Part shown: positions 49,581 to 57,095 of the stretch, one piece after another | Layout: every line of letters begins with the position of its first letter | How positions within the stretch are numbered: the first letter of the stretch is position 1 | Assembly (NCBI GenBank): GCA_030426145.1 | Contig: JAUHZF010000012.1 | Coordinates: forward strand, 1-57,095 | Reading direction: 5' to 3' | Source of the DNA: Polyangia bacterium | GTDB taxonomy: Bacteria > Myxococcota_A > Polyangia > Polyangiales > Polyangiaceae | DNA: 57,095 nt | The notes under the pieces: model-generated | The model's input: only the letters and a program-made list of their open reading frames with translations | Database searches by the model: none | What the model was told of the DNA's origin: nothing | Translations under genes and position numbers: made by a program

Positions 49581-51113
49581 TCAAGTACCTTCTGGCTCTT
49601 CGTCGCCCGGTAGCTCGCCGCGTTCGCGCATGGCGCGGATCTTCGGCTGCTCCCGCATGGTCGCGAGGGCGACCATGATGGTGAGGACGGCGAGGATGAC
49701 GTTGACGCCGGCGAAGATGCGCGGCCCGAAGTGGAGCATGCCGGCCAGGAGGAACACGAACAGACCCGACAGCACGTCACCAAGTCGGATGAAGAACGAG
49801 TCGATGGCCTGCTTGGCGACGAACTTCATACGTCGCGTGGTGGGCAGCCAGAGCATGTTGCGGGCCGTGTTGTTGATGGAGTAGTCCGACGCGTTCTCCA
49901 CGATCTTTCCGATGCGCGCGACCGCGAGCAGAGGGAGCGCCACAAGGAGGGAGGCGTCGAGGAGAGCGAGCACCGGATAGGCGAGGAAGGCGAGCTTCAA
50001 GCCGCCGAACTTCACCAGGCGAGAGACGACGAAGGCCTGGAGGATGGCCCCGAGGATGTTCACGTAGAGGTAGAACTCGCCGTACCAGGCACCGATCCAT
50101 GATTTGAGGGCATCGCCTTCGGCGAGCTGCCCGGCTGCGATGAGCTCTTCGCTCTCGGCCTTCACCAGCATGCCCAGGAGGTTCTCCCCGTTGGTGTTGA
50201 TGAGCGTGAACAGAAGCGAGAAGGCCGCGATGAGGGTGAGGTAGCGGTAGCGAATCACCATCCGGTAGGGGTCGAAGAAGTCTGCCGTGTCTTCGGGCTT
50301 GGCCTTGGCTGCCTCGGCTTCCTCTTCTTCGAGCTTCTTGCGTTCGGCCTCGACCGCCTCGCGGAGTGCGTCGGGGTCGTCGGCCGTCATGGTCATCTTG
50401 AGCTGGCTCTTGATGCGAGGGCGAGCTTCGGGGACGGGCTCGGTCTCGGGGGCGCTGTTCGCGGCTTCATTGCGACGGCGCTCTCGGCGGTCGACCCATT
50501 GGAAGATGAAGGCACAGATACCGAGGATGCCACCCGCGATGAGGAGCATCTGGTAGACCCCGAAGACCGGGATGAGCAGCTTGCCGATGAGGGAGCCGAT
50601 GGCGGCGCCACTCGAGGCCCCAATCCCGATGAGCGCGAAGAGTCGTTTGCCTGCTTCCTCGTCGTAGATGTCGTTGGCGAAGGCCCAGAACTGGGACACG
50701 ACCATCATGTTGAAGACGCCGACCCAGATGTAGAAGGCGTAAGCGATCTTCGATCGCATGTCGTCGACGGTGCTGAGCACGTAGAAGACGGCCAGGTGAG
50801 AAGCGAAGAAGAGCGTGACGCCGACGACCAACCGGTTGCGCGGTAGCCGCTTCACCAAGAGGCCGTAGAGAGGAACGACGATGAAGAGAGCGGCTGCGAT
50901 CGCGCCGCCGAGGTAGGCCTTGTAGAGGTCGCCGTCTTTCAGCGACAGAATGAGGCCTTCGCGGACCGGCTTGAGGATGTAGTACGAGGTCAGCAGGAGG
51001 AAGACGTTCAGCGTCAGGAGAAGCGCGGTAGGGGCCTCTCCAGACTTCACCTCGGTGAAGACGCCGAGCGCCTTCTCGAGGGCGGACTTCTGCGGCTCAG
51101 CTGCTTCGGCCAT
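49581..51113 (-). CDS. ATP/ADP-translocase (Npt/TLC)-like transporter
   Basis: 510 aa with about 11 membrane helices. NTT-superfamily features include LNVFLLLTSYYILKPVREGL near the N-terminus and FWAFANDIYDEEAGKRLFALI after the fourth helix, the same region as in the HEAT-fused transporter earlier in the window. A charged cytosolic loop of about 80 residues (coiled coil, EAERKKLEEEEAEAAKAK) separates the two halves. The substrate may be a nucleotide or something unrelated. It is coupled to the DUF481-like barrel gene directly downstream, and lies 48 bp from the next gene of the same orientation. Confidence 0.82.
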   Translation of the reverse strand: MAEAAEPQKSALEKALGVFTEVKSGEAPTALLLTLNVFLLLTSYYILKPVREGLILSLKDGDLYKAYLGGAIAAALFIVVPLYGLLVKRLPRNRLVVGVTLFFASHLAVFYVLSTVDDMRSKIAYAFYIWVGVFNMMVVSQFWAFANDIYDEEAGKRLFALIGIGASSGAAIGSLIGKLLIPVFGVYQMLLIAGGILGICAFIFQWVDRRERRRNEAANSAPETEPVPEARPRIKSQLKMTMTADDPDALREAVEAERKKLEEEEAEAAKAKPEDTADFFDPYRMVIRYRYLTLIAAFSLLFTLINTNGENLLGMLVKAESEELIAAGQLAEGDALKSWIGAWYGEFYLYVNILGAILQAFVVSRLVKFGGLKLAFLAYPVLALLDASLLVALPLLAVARIGKIVENASDYSINNTARNMLWLPTTRRMKFVAKQAIDSFFIRLGDVLSGLFVFLLAGMLHFGPRIFAGVNVILAVLTIMVALATMREQPKIRAMRERGELPGDEEPEGT

Positions 51114-51161
51114 CGCGCGGGACGGTAGGCTTGGGTGCGAGTGGTCGCAACGCTTGGGTCC

Positions 51162-52040
51162 TCACGGGAACTCGGCCCACCGGTCGCCCATGGCCCAGCG
51201 GTAGCGAAGGCCGATGCGGCCGAGGTCCGCACCACGCAAGCCGAGGGCATCGGGGCTCGTCGCCACGATCAGCACGGCGGCCGTCGCCTCGAGGTGGTGG
51301 GTGAGGGCGACGCTGAGTGCGGGACCGGTGCGCACCACGACACTCTTTCGTCCCACGAGGTGGATGAGCTCGGCTGTGGCCCCGACCCGCATCGTGCCGA
51401 GCCACCCCAGGTGGTACAGGTAGCCGAGGCGAGCGCGCCACATCCAGGGCGCATCGCTCACCACACGCAACGACTGCTCGAAGAGGAGCAGGTCGTCGGG
51501 CACGTTGCTGATGTAGTAGCCGCTCGCGACCGCGACGAGGCTGCCACCAGGGACGGGGATGGAGCTGGCGGCCTCGACCTGACCCACGATGTAGCGCGCC
51601 TGAGGCAGGGTCGTCAGCTCGAGCTCTTCGCGCACGAAGCTCTTCTGGCGGGGGAGAAACGCCTGGTCGACCGGGGACTCGTACCGAGCCCCGATGCTGA
51701 GGTCGAGATAGGGGAACACGCCCCTCAGCCCGCCGTATCCAGTGATGCCGCTGAGCGAGAATCCGGTGCCGATCTCAGCGCCGACCCAGTTGAAATGGGG
51801 GCGCCCGTAGCCGAAGTGAGCGCGCGGCCGAAGGTACAAGGCACCCGCGTCGAGGGTGGCCGCGAAGAAGGGGCGCACGCCACCACTGCCTCGCCAGAAG
51901 GGCCGCCGTTGGTCGAGACCGGTGGTGATCGCGTCCGACTGGTTGGTCGCGGGCGGAGAGTCGGCGGGGTCCTGAGCACGCGCCTCGCCGTTCACGACGA
52001 GGACCAACAAAAGCACCACCAGCACCGAGAGCCGTCGCAT
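51162..52040 (-). CDS. Outer-membrane barrel-like hypothetical protein
   Basis: 292 aa. A signal peptide (LSVLVVLLLVLVVNGEARAQ) is followed by a Pro/Asp linker and beta-strand-like segments with many aromatic and Gly residues (ARYIVGQVEAASSIPVPGG, then RARLGYLYHLGWLGTMRVG). No family was recognised. It overlaps the PAP2 gene stop by 1 bp, so the pair is coupled; the barrel could give access for the phosphatase substrate. It may be transcribed together with the transporter genes downstream. Confidence 0.65.
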   Translation of the reverse strand: MRRLSVLVVLLLVLVVNGEARAQDPADSPPATNQSDAITTGLDQRRPFWRGSGGVRPFFAATLDAGALYLRPRAHFGYGRPHFNWVGAEIGTGFSLSGITGYGGLRGVFPYLDLSIGARYESPVDQAFLPRQKSFVREELELTTLPQARYIVGQVEAASSIPVPGGSLVAVASGYYISNVPDDLLLFEQSLRVVSDAPWMWRARLGYLYHLGWLGTMRVGATAELIHLVGRKSVVVRTGPALSVALTHHLEATAAVLIVATSPDALGLRGADLGRIGLRYRWAMGDRWAEFP

Positions 52041-53152
52041 CAGAAGCTCCCGTGGAGCGTGGCTCCGGTTGGGTTGGGGATGAGCTGGACACTGATCTCG
52101 TCGCTCACCTCAGGCAGGTCGCCTGTGCGGTAGTGGAGAAGGTAGGGCACGAGGAGCCCGCTGCTCGTTCCGATGACGGCGCCGGTGATGATGTCGCTCG
52201 TCCAGTGTTGGTCGGAGCTGACGCGAAGGGTGGCGGTGGCGACGGCCATGCCCATGGCGCCGGCACAAGCGAGGGCGTCCGGTACCCCGCCGCCGTAGAG
52301 CGGGATGACGCTGTGGTGCATGCAAGTGGCGCCCGCCATCGCGAACGTTCCGGTGGAGTGGCCGCTGAAGAAGGAGCGAAAGCGGTTGCTCGAGCGGCAG
52401 TTGTCCAGCTGCTCGCGATCGTCGCCGACGCAGAGGTCGTTGACGTAGGGTCGCTGGCGGCTCGCAAACCCGGCCGCCAGACCTTGAAGGCCCGACGCGA
52501 AGGCGATGGCCTCGACGTTCATGACGCCCATCTGAAAGGCCAGGGTGTCGGCGTCGTGGCCCCACCAGGTGACGACCAAGGTGTCGAACAACGCGAGGTT
52601 GATCGACAGGGTGAGGAGGATGTCGCTCATGTCGCGGGCGCGATTGCGCTGCGACAAAGTGGGCAACCGCAGGAGGTTGCGCATCTCGCTGTCGAAGGCG
52701 TTGGCGTTGTTCCAGCGCTCAGGTGCAGGGGGGACGGCGAGGGAGCCGAAGCTCGCAAGACCGGAGGCGGCGATGAAGATGTAGTTGCCGAGCTCCATCT
52801 TTTTCCAGGCCGGGTTCCACTTCACCTTCACGCCTTCGATGTTGATGGAAGGTCGGTAGGTCGGCGGACCCGTGTCCTCGCCCGCGCCGCTCACCACGTC
52901 GATGTCGAGGTCACCAGGGTCGGCCGCAGGGCCCACCTGCGGTACGGCCGGCGCCGGCGGCATGCCGCCCGGGGCGATGGCGGATGGGCCCGGGTCGACC
53001 TCCGGTTGCGGTGCGGGCGTAGGCTCGGCATCGGCCTCGGGGGCCGGCTCCGCTTCCGGCGCGGGCACCGGCTCCGGGGAGAGGGGCTGCGCATGCACGG
53101 GCACGGTCAGGGTCAAACCCGCTGCGACCAGCCATACATACGTGCGCGCCAT
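52040..53152 (-). CDS. PAP2-superfamily phosphatase with long Pro-rich N-terminus
   Basis: 370 aa from ATG 53152. A signal peptide (YVWLVAAGLTLTVPVHAQ) and about 80 residues of Pro/Ala/Glu lead to a region with a few hydrophobic helices. The PAP2 motifs are present: RQRPYVND (motif 1 remnant), RSFFSGHSTGTFAMAG (motif 2) and RVSSDQHWTSDIITG (motif 3, with the catalytic His and Asp). Such enzymes dephosphorylate lipid phosphates such as undecaprenyl pyrophosphate or phosphatidate at the periplasmic side. It is followed, with a 1-bp overlap, by a barrel-like protein. Confidence 0.82.
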   Translation of the reverse strand: MARTYVWLVAAGLTLTVPVHAQPLSPEPVPAPEAEPAPEADAEPTPAPQPEVDPGPSAIAPGGMPPAPAVPQVGPAADPGDLDIDVVSGAGEDTGPPTYRPSINIEGVKVKWNPAWKKMELGNYIFIAASGLASFGSLAVPPAPERWNNANAFDSEMRNLLRLPTLSQRNRARDMSDILLTLSINLALFDTLVVTWWGHDADTLAFQMGVMNVEAIAFASGLQGLAAGFASRQRPYVNDLCVGDDREQLDNCRSSNRFRSFFSGHSTGTFAMAGATCMHHSVIPLYGGGVPDALACAGAMGMAVATATLRVSSDQHWTSDIITGAVIGTSSGLLVPYLLHYRTGDLPEVSDEISVQLIPNPTGATLHGSF

Positions 53153-53231
53153 CGATTTCCGACTCCGCGGTTGAGCAGATCGAAGTGCCACGGGGGCCAC
53201 GGAGCGACAAGCGCAACGCTCGCGCCTGCGC

Positions 53232-53702
53232 CTAGAACCGCAGCTGCACGAGGGGGATTCTCAGCTCCATCGCCGCCTGCTCGGGCGCGGGCTCGCCGAG
53301 CTCGTCGGAGGCTCCCCAGATGGCCACGGGAAGAAGACTGCCCACCAGGGTGGTCACGATCGGCACCGAGTAGGCGATGGAGTCGCCGGCCATGTAGCAG
53401 CCCGTGAACCCGTCGTAGAGGCCATACACCAGCGACAGCGCCGTCGAGGCGCCGACACCGACCAGGGCGCCGGTGCGGAAGCTGAAGTCCCGGGTGTCGG
53501 TGGCCGCGAGGCCGGCCGAGACCCCAACCGCCCCTGCGGCGCCGAGGCCGGCGCCCAACCCCGCGCCGAGCCCGACACGCCACGGGCCATCTTCGCCGCA
53601 CGGGTCGGGCGCGGGCTCGCTCTGCGCCCACGCGGAGCTCGAAGCGGCCAGGCAGAGCAGCATCGCGGCCGCCGCTGGAAGCTTCGCACGTCGCCGGGGC
53701 AT
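53232..53702 (-). CDS. Exported hypothetical protein with Gly-rich helices
   Basis: 156 aa. A signal peptide (LPAAAAMLLCLAASSSAWAQ) precedes a short Cys-containing segment and Gly/Ala-rich hydrophobic stretches (GLGAGLGAGLGAAGAVGVSAGL and two more). They resemble glycine-zipper membrane segments. The chain ends in a beta-like IPLVQLRF. No family was recognised. It lies 79 bp upstream of the PAP2 gene in the same orientation and may be part of that transcript. Confidence 0.6.
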   Translation of the reverse strand: MPRRRAKLPAAAAMLLCLAASSSAWAQSEPAPDPCGEDGPWRVGLGAGLGAGLGAAGAVGVSAGLAATDTRDFSFRTGALVGVGASTALSLVYGLYDGFTGCYMAGDSIAYSVPIVTTLVGSLLPVAIWGASDELGEPAPEQAAMELRIPLVQLRF

Positions 53703-53837
53703 GCGACCTTATGACCCAGCCCCCGGGCCGTCGGCAAGGGGTGCGGCCTCGGCGCCCTACGGTGACGTTGTGATGGCGAAGCGCATCGAGGACGTTGGGA
53801 CCCGACGGTCCGTCACATCTGTGTTAGGGGTTCGACC

Positions 53838-54443
53838 GTGCCGTCTGACGTCATGGTCCACGACGTAACCTTCTCGTCGCAGGAGTTGGTGCTGCGCCTC
53901 AACCAAAAGTGGCGCTTCCTCTCCGTTCGCGACGGGCAGGTTCGCATCGTCAACGAGCCGGTGGCCGCCTTCGAGAAGCGCGGAGCCAAGGTCACCCTCA
54001 AGCCCATCGGTCCGCGCGAAGCCGTTCGCTGGATAGCCTGGGCGATCCAGGAGATCTGCCCGGGGGCGGAGGCGGCCGACGACGATGTCGAGCCGCCGAC
54101 GATCGCGGAGCCCCCGATGGACGACGAGGCGGTGCAGAAGGTCGCGCGCGACATCGTCGCCCAGCGCCACTCGGCCATCGCACGCGAAGCCGACCCGAAC
54201 GGCGGCGCGCACGAGGCGGTCGCTCTCGTGAGTTACCTCGTCAAGCGTGGTCACCTCGAGGTGTCGGGCTCCGTCGCCGCCGTCGCGCGCGCGGTCATGC
54301 CGTGCCTCGAAGAGGTCGACGACACCATCGGCGAGCGACTCGAAGACGTACTGCTCGACCTCGACGACGTGGAAGAGCTCTTCGCCGAAGCGGACGAGAT
54401 GACGAAGCTCGTCCTCCGCAACGACCACGTTCTCGACTGGTAG
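53838..54443 (+). CDS. Acidic hypothetical protein
   Basis: 201 aa from GTG 53838, with AGGGG 8 nt upstream; ATG 53853 is an alternative. Soluble and acidic, mostly helical in its second half (AVAALSYLVKRG-like helices, then EDVLLDLDDVEELFAEADEM). The first 70 residues are more basic and beta-like. No family was recognised. It lies convergent to the kinase gene, 16 bp apart, and is divergent from the exported Gly-rich protein. Confidence 0.6.
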   Translation: MPSDVMVHDVTFSSQELVLRLNQKWRFLSVRDGQVRIVNEPVAAFEKRGAKVTLKPIGPREAVRWIAWAIQEICPGAEAADDDVEPPTIAEPPMDDEAVQKVARDIVAQRHSAIAREADPNGGAHEAVALVSYLVKRGHLEVSGSVAAVARAVMPCLEEVDDTIGERLEDVLLDLDDVEELFAEADEMTKLVLRNDHVLDW

Positions 54444-54459
54444 ACCGCGCAGAATGCCG

Positions 54460-55761
54460 TCACAGGGTCGTCGCGTACCACGCGGCGACCACGATGAGCA
54501 GGAGCACGGCCGCCACGACGGGCAACACGCCTCGCGACGGCTTGGCCGCGACGTCGTTCCAGTGGGCTGGGCCTTGCCCATCCCTGAGGCCGAGCTTCGG
54601 CATCTGAACCGAGGCCGACGTCGATGCTGGGGCGGCGGGGGGCTCCGTCGGGGCGTGGGCCACCGCACGGTCGATCATCACCTCGGTCTGAGGTGGCAGT
54701 GCCGTGGGAGCGTGGGCGAGGTCGGTGATGAGATCGGTTCGCGACTCCGACCGGGCGGAGCGTCGAGGAAGCGACCCTCGTGACGGCGGCGGAGCGAGGG
54801 TTTCGGGCGCAAAGGGCCGGAGCGCTTCGGCGAGCTCTTCGATGGAGGGCCAGCGCTCGTCGACCTTCTTTGCGATGCAACGCCTGACCACCGCGTCGAG
54901 CCCCTGCGGCAAGTCGTGCGCCTTGGTCTGCATCGGAGGTGGGTCCTCGCGCAGGACGGCGTTGCACATGGCGGCGATGTTGTTGCGGAAGAACGGGGAG
55001 TCGCCCGTGATGGCCTCGTAGAGGATGACGCCCAGCGCCCACTGGTCTGCGGCAGGACCCACGTTCTTCGCCGCGACCCACTGTTCGGGCGACATGTAGT
55101 GGGCGGTGCCCATGATCTGCGCGTCGCGGGTGAGGGCGCGTTCGCGCACCGGAAGCCCATTTTGCTGCCGTCGCTCACGGAACTTCGACAAACCGAAGTC
55201 GAGGACCTTGATGCATGGGGAGCCGTTCGGACGCCGGGTGAGGAAGAGATTGTCGGGCTTGAGGTCGCGATGAACGATCCCCAGCGCGTGGGCCTCGGCC
55301 ACCGCGTGGCAGGCCTGAAGCACGTAGTCCACGGCTTCTTCGTAGGGGAGGGGGGTTGCGTCGATGAGGACCCCGAGGTCCTTTCCCTTCAGCAGCTCCA
55401 TCACGATGAAGGGCTGGTCGCCTTCAGGAAGCCGGCCCACGTCGAGCACGCGCGTGACGTGTTCGCTTCGGATCTTGAACGCAGCGCGCGCTTCACGCTC
55501 GAATCGGCCGCGGGCCTCGTCATCTCCCACCAGCTCGGGCAGGAGGAACTTCACGGCGACGGGCTCGTCGAGCTGCAGGTGCCACGCGTTCAGCACGAAG
55601 CCCATCGCCCCGTGGCCCACGAGGCCCTCGAGGCGGTACTTGCCGTCGATGACGTCGCCTGGTTGAAGGCCGTAGGCGAGCTCGTCCCAGGTGCGTTCGA
55701 AGCCGTCCGCGCTCTTGGCGTCGTCGAGCGTCCAGTTCTCGTCGACGGAATCGTCGCTCAC
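54460..55761 (-). CDS. Membrane-anchored Ser/Thr protein kinase
   Basis: 433 aa from GTG 55761, with AAGGAG 6 nt upstream and a 4-bp overlap (GTGA) with the lipoprotein stop. The PknB-type kinase domain (residues about 45 to 320) has GHGAMGFVLNA, VAVKFL, HRDLKPDN, DFGLSK and GTAHYMSPEQW. A Pro/Ala linker leads to a membrane helix at the extreme C-terminus (VLPVVAAVLLLIVVAAWYA) with almost nothing beyond, so it is tail-anchored with no external sensor domain. It is the last gene of an operon with a Pro-rich lipoprotein and a Cys-repeat membrane protein. Confidence 0.9.
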   Translation of the reverse strand: MSDDSVDENWTLDDAKSADGFERTWDELAYGLQPGDVIDGKYRLEGLVGHGAMGFVLNAWHLQLDEPVAVKFLLPELVGDDEARGRFEREARAAFKIRSEHVTRVLDVGRLPEGDQPFIVMELLKGKDLGVLIDATPLPYEEAVDYVLQACHAVAEAHALGIVHRDLKPDNLFLTRRPNGSPCIKVLDFGLSKFRERRQQNGLPVRERALTRDAQIMGTAHYMSPEQWVAAKNVGPAADQWALGVILYEAITGDSPFFRNNIAAMCNAVLREDPPPMQTKAHDLPQGLDAVVRRCIAKKVDERWPSIEELAEALRPFAPETLAPPPSRGSLPRRSARSESRTDLITDLAHAPTALPPQTEVMIDRAVAHAPTEPPAAPASTSASVQMPKLGLRDGQGPAHWNDVAAKPSRGVLPVVAAVLLLIVVAAWYATTL

Positions 55762-56174
55762 AGGGGCTCCTTCACCCGCACCTCGCACGTCTTGCCGTAG
55801 CGGTAGCGCAACATGTAGACGCCCTCCGGCACACGAAACTCACCCTTCTCACCGGCGGGAACGTGGAGCGTTCCCTGTACGGCGGGGGATTTGTCCTCCC
55901 GGAGCAGCCTCGCCTGGATCTCGGTCTGGGCGTTGTTCAGCAGCCGTACGACCCGCTCTCCGTCGCCGAGCACACCCTGAACGATGGGGGATTCCTCCGC
56001 GGGGTCCTGCCCGCACTCGTGCACGGGGGGATCGACCTCGGGTTCCGGTGGCGGCGGTGGCGGCGGTGGAGGTGGGGGCTCGACGACCGGCGGTGGCGCT
56101 GGCGCGGGCGGAGGGGGGGGCGAACCACACGCGGTGAGCACTGCGAGCCCCACGAGCGCGAGGTGTCGCATCAT
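55758..56174 (-). CDS. Pro-rich lipoprotein
   Basis: 138 aa from ATG 56174, which overlaps the upstream stop by 4 bp. The leader ends in LAVLTACGS (lipobox). About 30 mature residues are nearly all Pro with some Glu and Val, then a domain with two cysteines follows (HECGQDPAEE to KTCEVRVKEP) and beta-strands (GTLHVPAGEKGEFRVPEGVY). The Pro spacer would hold the domain away from the membrane. No family was recognised. It is coupled on both sides, sitting between the Cys-repeat membrane protein and the Ser/Thr kinase. Confidence 0.75.
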   Translation of the reverse strand: MMRHLALVGLAVLTACGSPPPPPAPAPPPVVEPPPPPPPPPPPEPEVDPPVHECGQDPAEESPIVQGVLGDGERVVRLLNNAQTEIQARLLREDKSPAVQGTLHVPAGEKGEFRVPEGVYMLRYRYGKTCEVRVKEPL

Positions 56175-57058
56175 CGCGCCTTCCCCTTCGGGGGCGCGGC
56201 GGTACCGCTCGCGGTGGCCGATGGGGCAGCTCCCTCGAAGCCTTCGTCGGGAACGACGCAGCGCCCGCTCACGGCCGTGCAGGCGCCCTGCTTCTTGCAC
56301 ACCGTGGCTTCGGCGCAGTCGCTGTCTTCTGCGGCAGCACACTTGCCGTCGACCGGAGAGCACTCACCGCCCTCGCGGCACCCTCGGGTCTTCAGGCAGT
56401 CCTCGCGCTCCACCGCCTGGCACAGCCCCTCGACGGCGGAGCAAAGCCCTTGCGTCGAGCACACCTCGAGCTGTCGGCAGTCGTCGTCGTTCGCCGCCGC
56501 ACACACGCCGCCGACGAGGTGACAGCGGCCGACGCGCTTGCAGTCCCGGGATTTGCGACAGTCATCGTCGTCGCGCGGCGCGCAGCCGATGCCCGGCGCG
56601 CCAGTGAAGCGAAGCCCAGAGCCGCACTGGCCCCCTTCGATGCAGGCGTCCGACACCGCGCAGCGCTTGGCTTCTTCGGCCAGCGCATGTTGCAGGTAGA
56701 ACCAACCCGCGACCCCGAGCGCTCCGAGGATGGCGAGTCGAAAGGCCCATCGCTTGAGGTTGCGATGTCGACGCCGTGCCTGACGCTGGCCCTCCGCCTC
56801 TTCCTGTCGCAGCAGGTTGAAGGCGTCATCCATCAACGCGTGGTACTGCCGCAGATGGTCTTCGGCCGACTTGAGGGCTTCGAGGTCGTCGGGGTCGCTA
56901 GGCTCGCACTTGGGCTGAATGGCCGCGAGCTGCTCTCGGAGCGTGCTTGGCAGGCGAGCGAAGCCCTCGCGGCCGAGCGCTTCCTCTCGCGCCTGGGTCT
57001 TCCGCAGCAAGTCGGCCAGTCGGGCCTTGGCGGTGTCGAGCTCTTCGGCCACCAGCAC
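56171..57058 (-). CDS. Single-pass membrane protein with repeated Cys-rich exterior
   Basis: 295 aa from GTG 57058; an in-frame TAA 33 bp upstream shows that the start is inside the window. The first 100 residues are charged, helical and cytosolic. A membrane helix at about 107 to 124 (FRLAILGALGVAGWFYL) is followed by five units of about 26 residues in the pattern DCxxxxxCxxxGxCxxxxGxC, giving about 24 cysteines. The tail is Ala/Pro/Lys. The units are probably disulfide-bonded small domains. It begins an operon with the lipoprotein and kinase, and may be the sensor or target of that kinase. Confidence 0.78.
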   Translation of the reverse strand: MLVAEELDTAKARLADLLRKTQAREEALGREGFARLPSTLREQLAAIQPKCEPSDPDDLEALKSAEDHLRQYHALMDDAFNLLRQEEAEGQRQARRRHRNLKRWAFRLAILGALGVAGWFYLQHALAEEAKRCAVSDACIEGGQCGSGLRFTGAPGIGCAPRDDDDCRKSRDCKRVGRCHLVGGVCAAANDDDCRQLEVCSTQGLCSAVEGLCQAVEREDCLKTRGCREGGECSPVDGKCAAAEDSDCAEATVCKKQGACTAVSGRCVVPDEGFEGAAPSATASGTAAPPKGKAR

Positions 57059-57095
57059 TGGAGAATGCCACGGCTCTCGGGTGTCCTGTTAACGG

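Overview
The window is high-GC (about two-thirds G+C), gene-dense DNA of a Gram-negative bacterium, most likely a myxobacterium (Myxococcota, Polyangia-like). The evidence is the gene repertoire: many lipoproteins with Gly/Ser-rich or Pro-rich spacers, an IgGFc-binding-type lipoprotein, Cys-repeat secreted domains, PknB-type Ser/Thr kinases with membrane anchors, multi-PAS histidine kinases and outer-membrane beta-barrels. GTG and TTG starts and 1-16 bp gene overlaps are common. I saw no rRNA, tRNA, CRISPR array, IS element or phage gene.

Layout. 1-12.7 kb: a C-terminal fragment, a pyroglutamyl-peptidase-like lipoprotein, an SH3-VanW lipoprotein, an IgGFc-binding-like lipoprotein, an AraC regulator, SlyD, a DEAD-box helicase with an RRM/Gly-rich RNA-binding protein, a GAF/receiver protein, a glycosyltransferase and a radical SAM/SPASM protein. 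12.7-13.1 kb: a non-coding stretch with a hexamer repeat and three strong hairpins. 13.1-21.7 kb: a divergent reductive pyrimidine catabolism locus (preT-preA; dihydropyrimidinase, NCS1 permease, malonate/methylmalonate semialdehyde dehydrogenase, class III aminotransferase). It covers uracil/thymine to acyl-CoA except for beta-ureidopropionase, which is absent here. 21.7-26.9 kb: two more glycosyltransferases, and a leftward five-gene operon with two paralogous membrane proteins (one with a QGYGQ-rich tail), a lipoprotein, a Cys/His-rich protein and a MurG-like transferase. 26.9-34.6 kb: a DUF3556-like membrane protein, a two-component cluster (PAS kinase, hybrid kinase, receiver protein), a signal-peptidase-like protein lacking its catalytic dyad and a Cys-rich lipoprotein.

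34.6-38.8 kb holds a translationally coupled four-gene operon: S51/GATase-1-like protein, Fes-type esterase, ATP-grasp ligase and second esterase. It looks like an uncharacterised ligase/hydrolase system. At 39.3-39.7 kb on the minus strand is a gene split by an in-frame TGA. The TGA is followed 18 nt later by a GGTCT loop closed by a 7-bp perfect stem, the geometry of a bacterial SECIS element, so I call it a small membrane selenoprotein. This is the most striking observation in the window.

39.7-57.1 kb: an ATP/ADP-translocase-like transporter fused to HEAT repeats and coupled to a double cyclic-nucleotide-binding protein; an Omp85-type barrel; a Ser/Thr kinase with a Cys-rich exterior; an AhpD-like protein; a Tat-exported phosphoesterase; a second translocase-like transporter coupled to a DUF481-like barrel; a PAP2 phosphatase with a barrel neighbour; and a leftward operon of Cys-repeat membrane protein, Pro-rich lipoprotein and Ser/Thr kinase.
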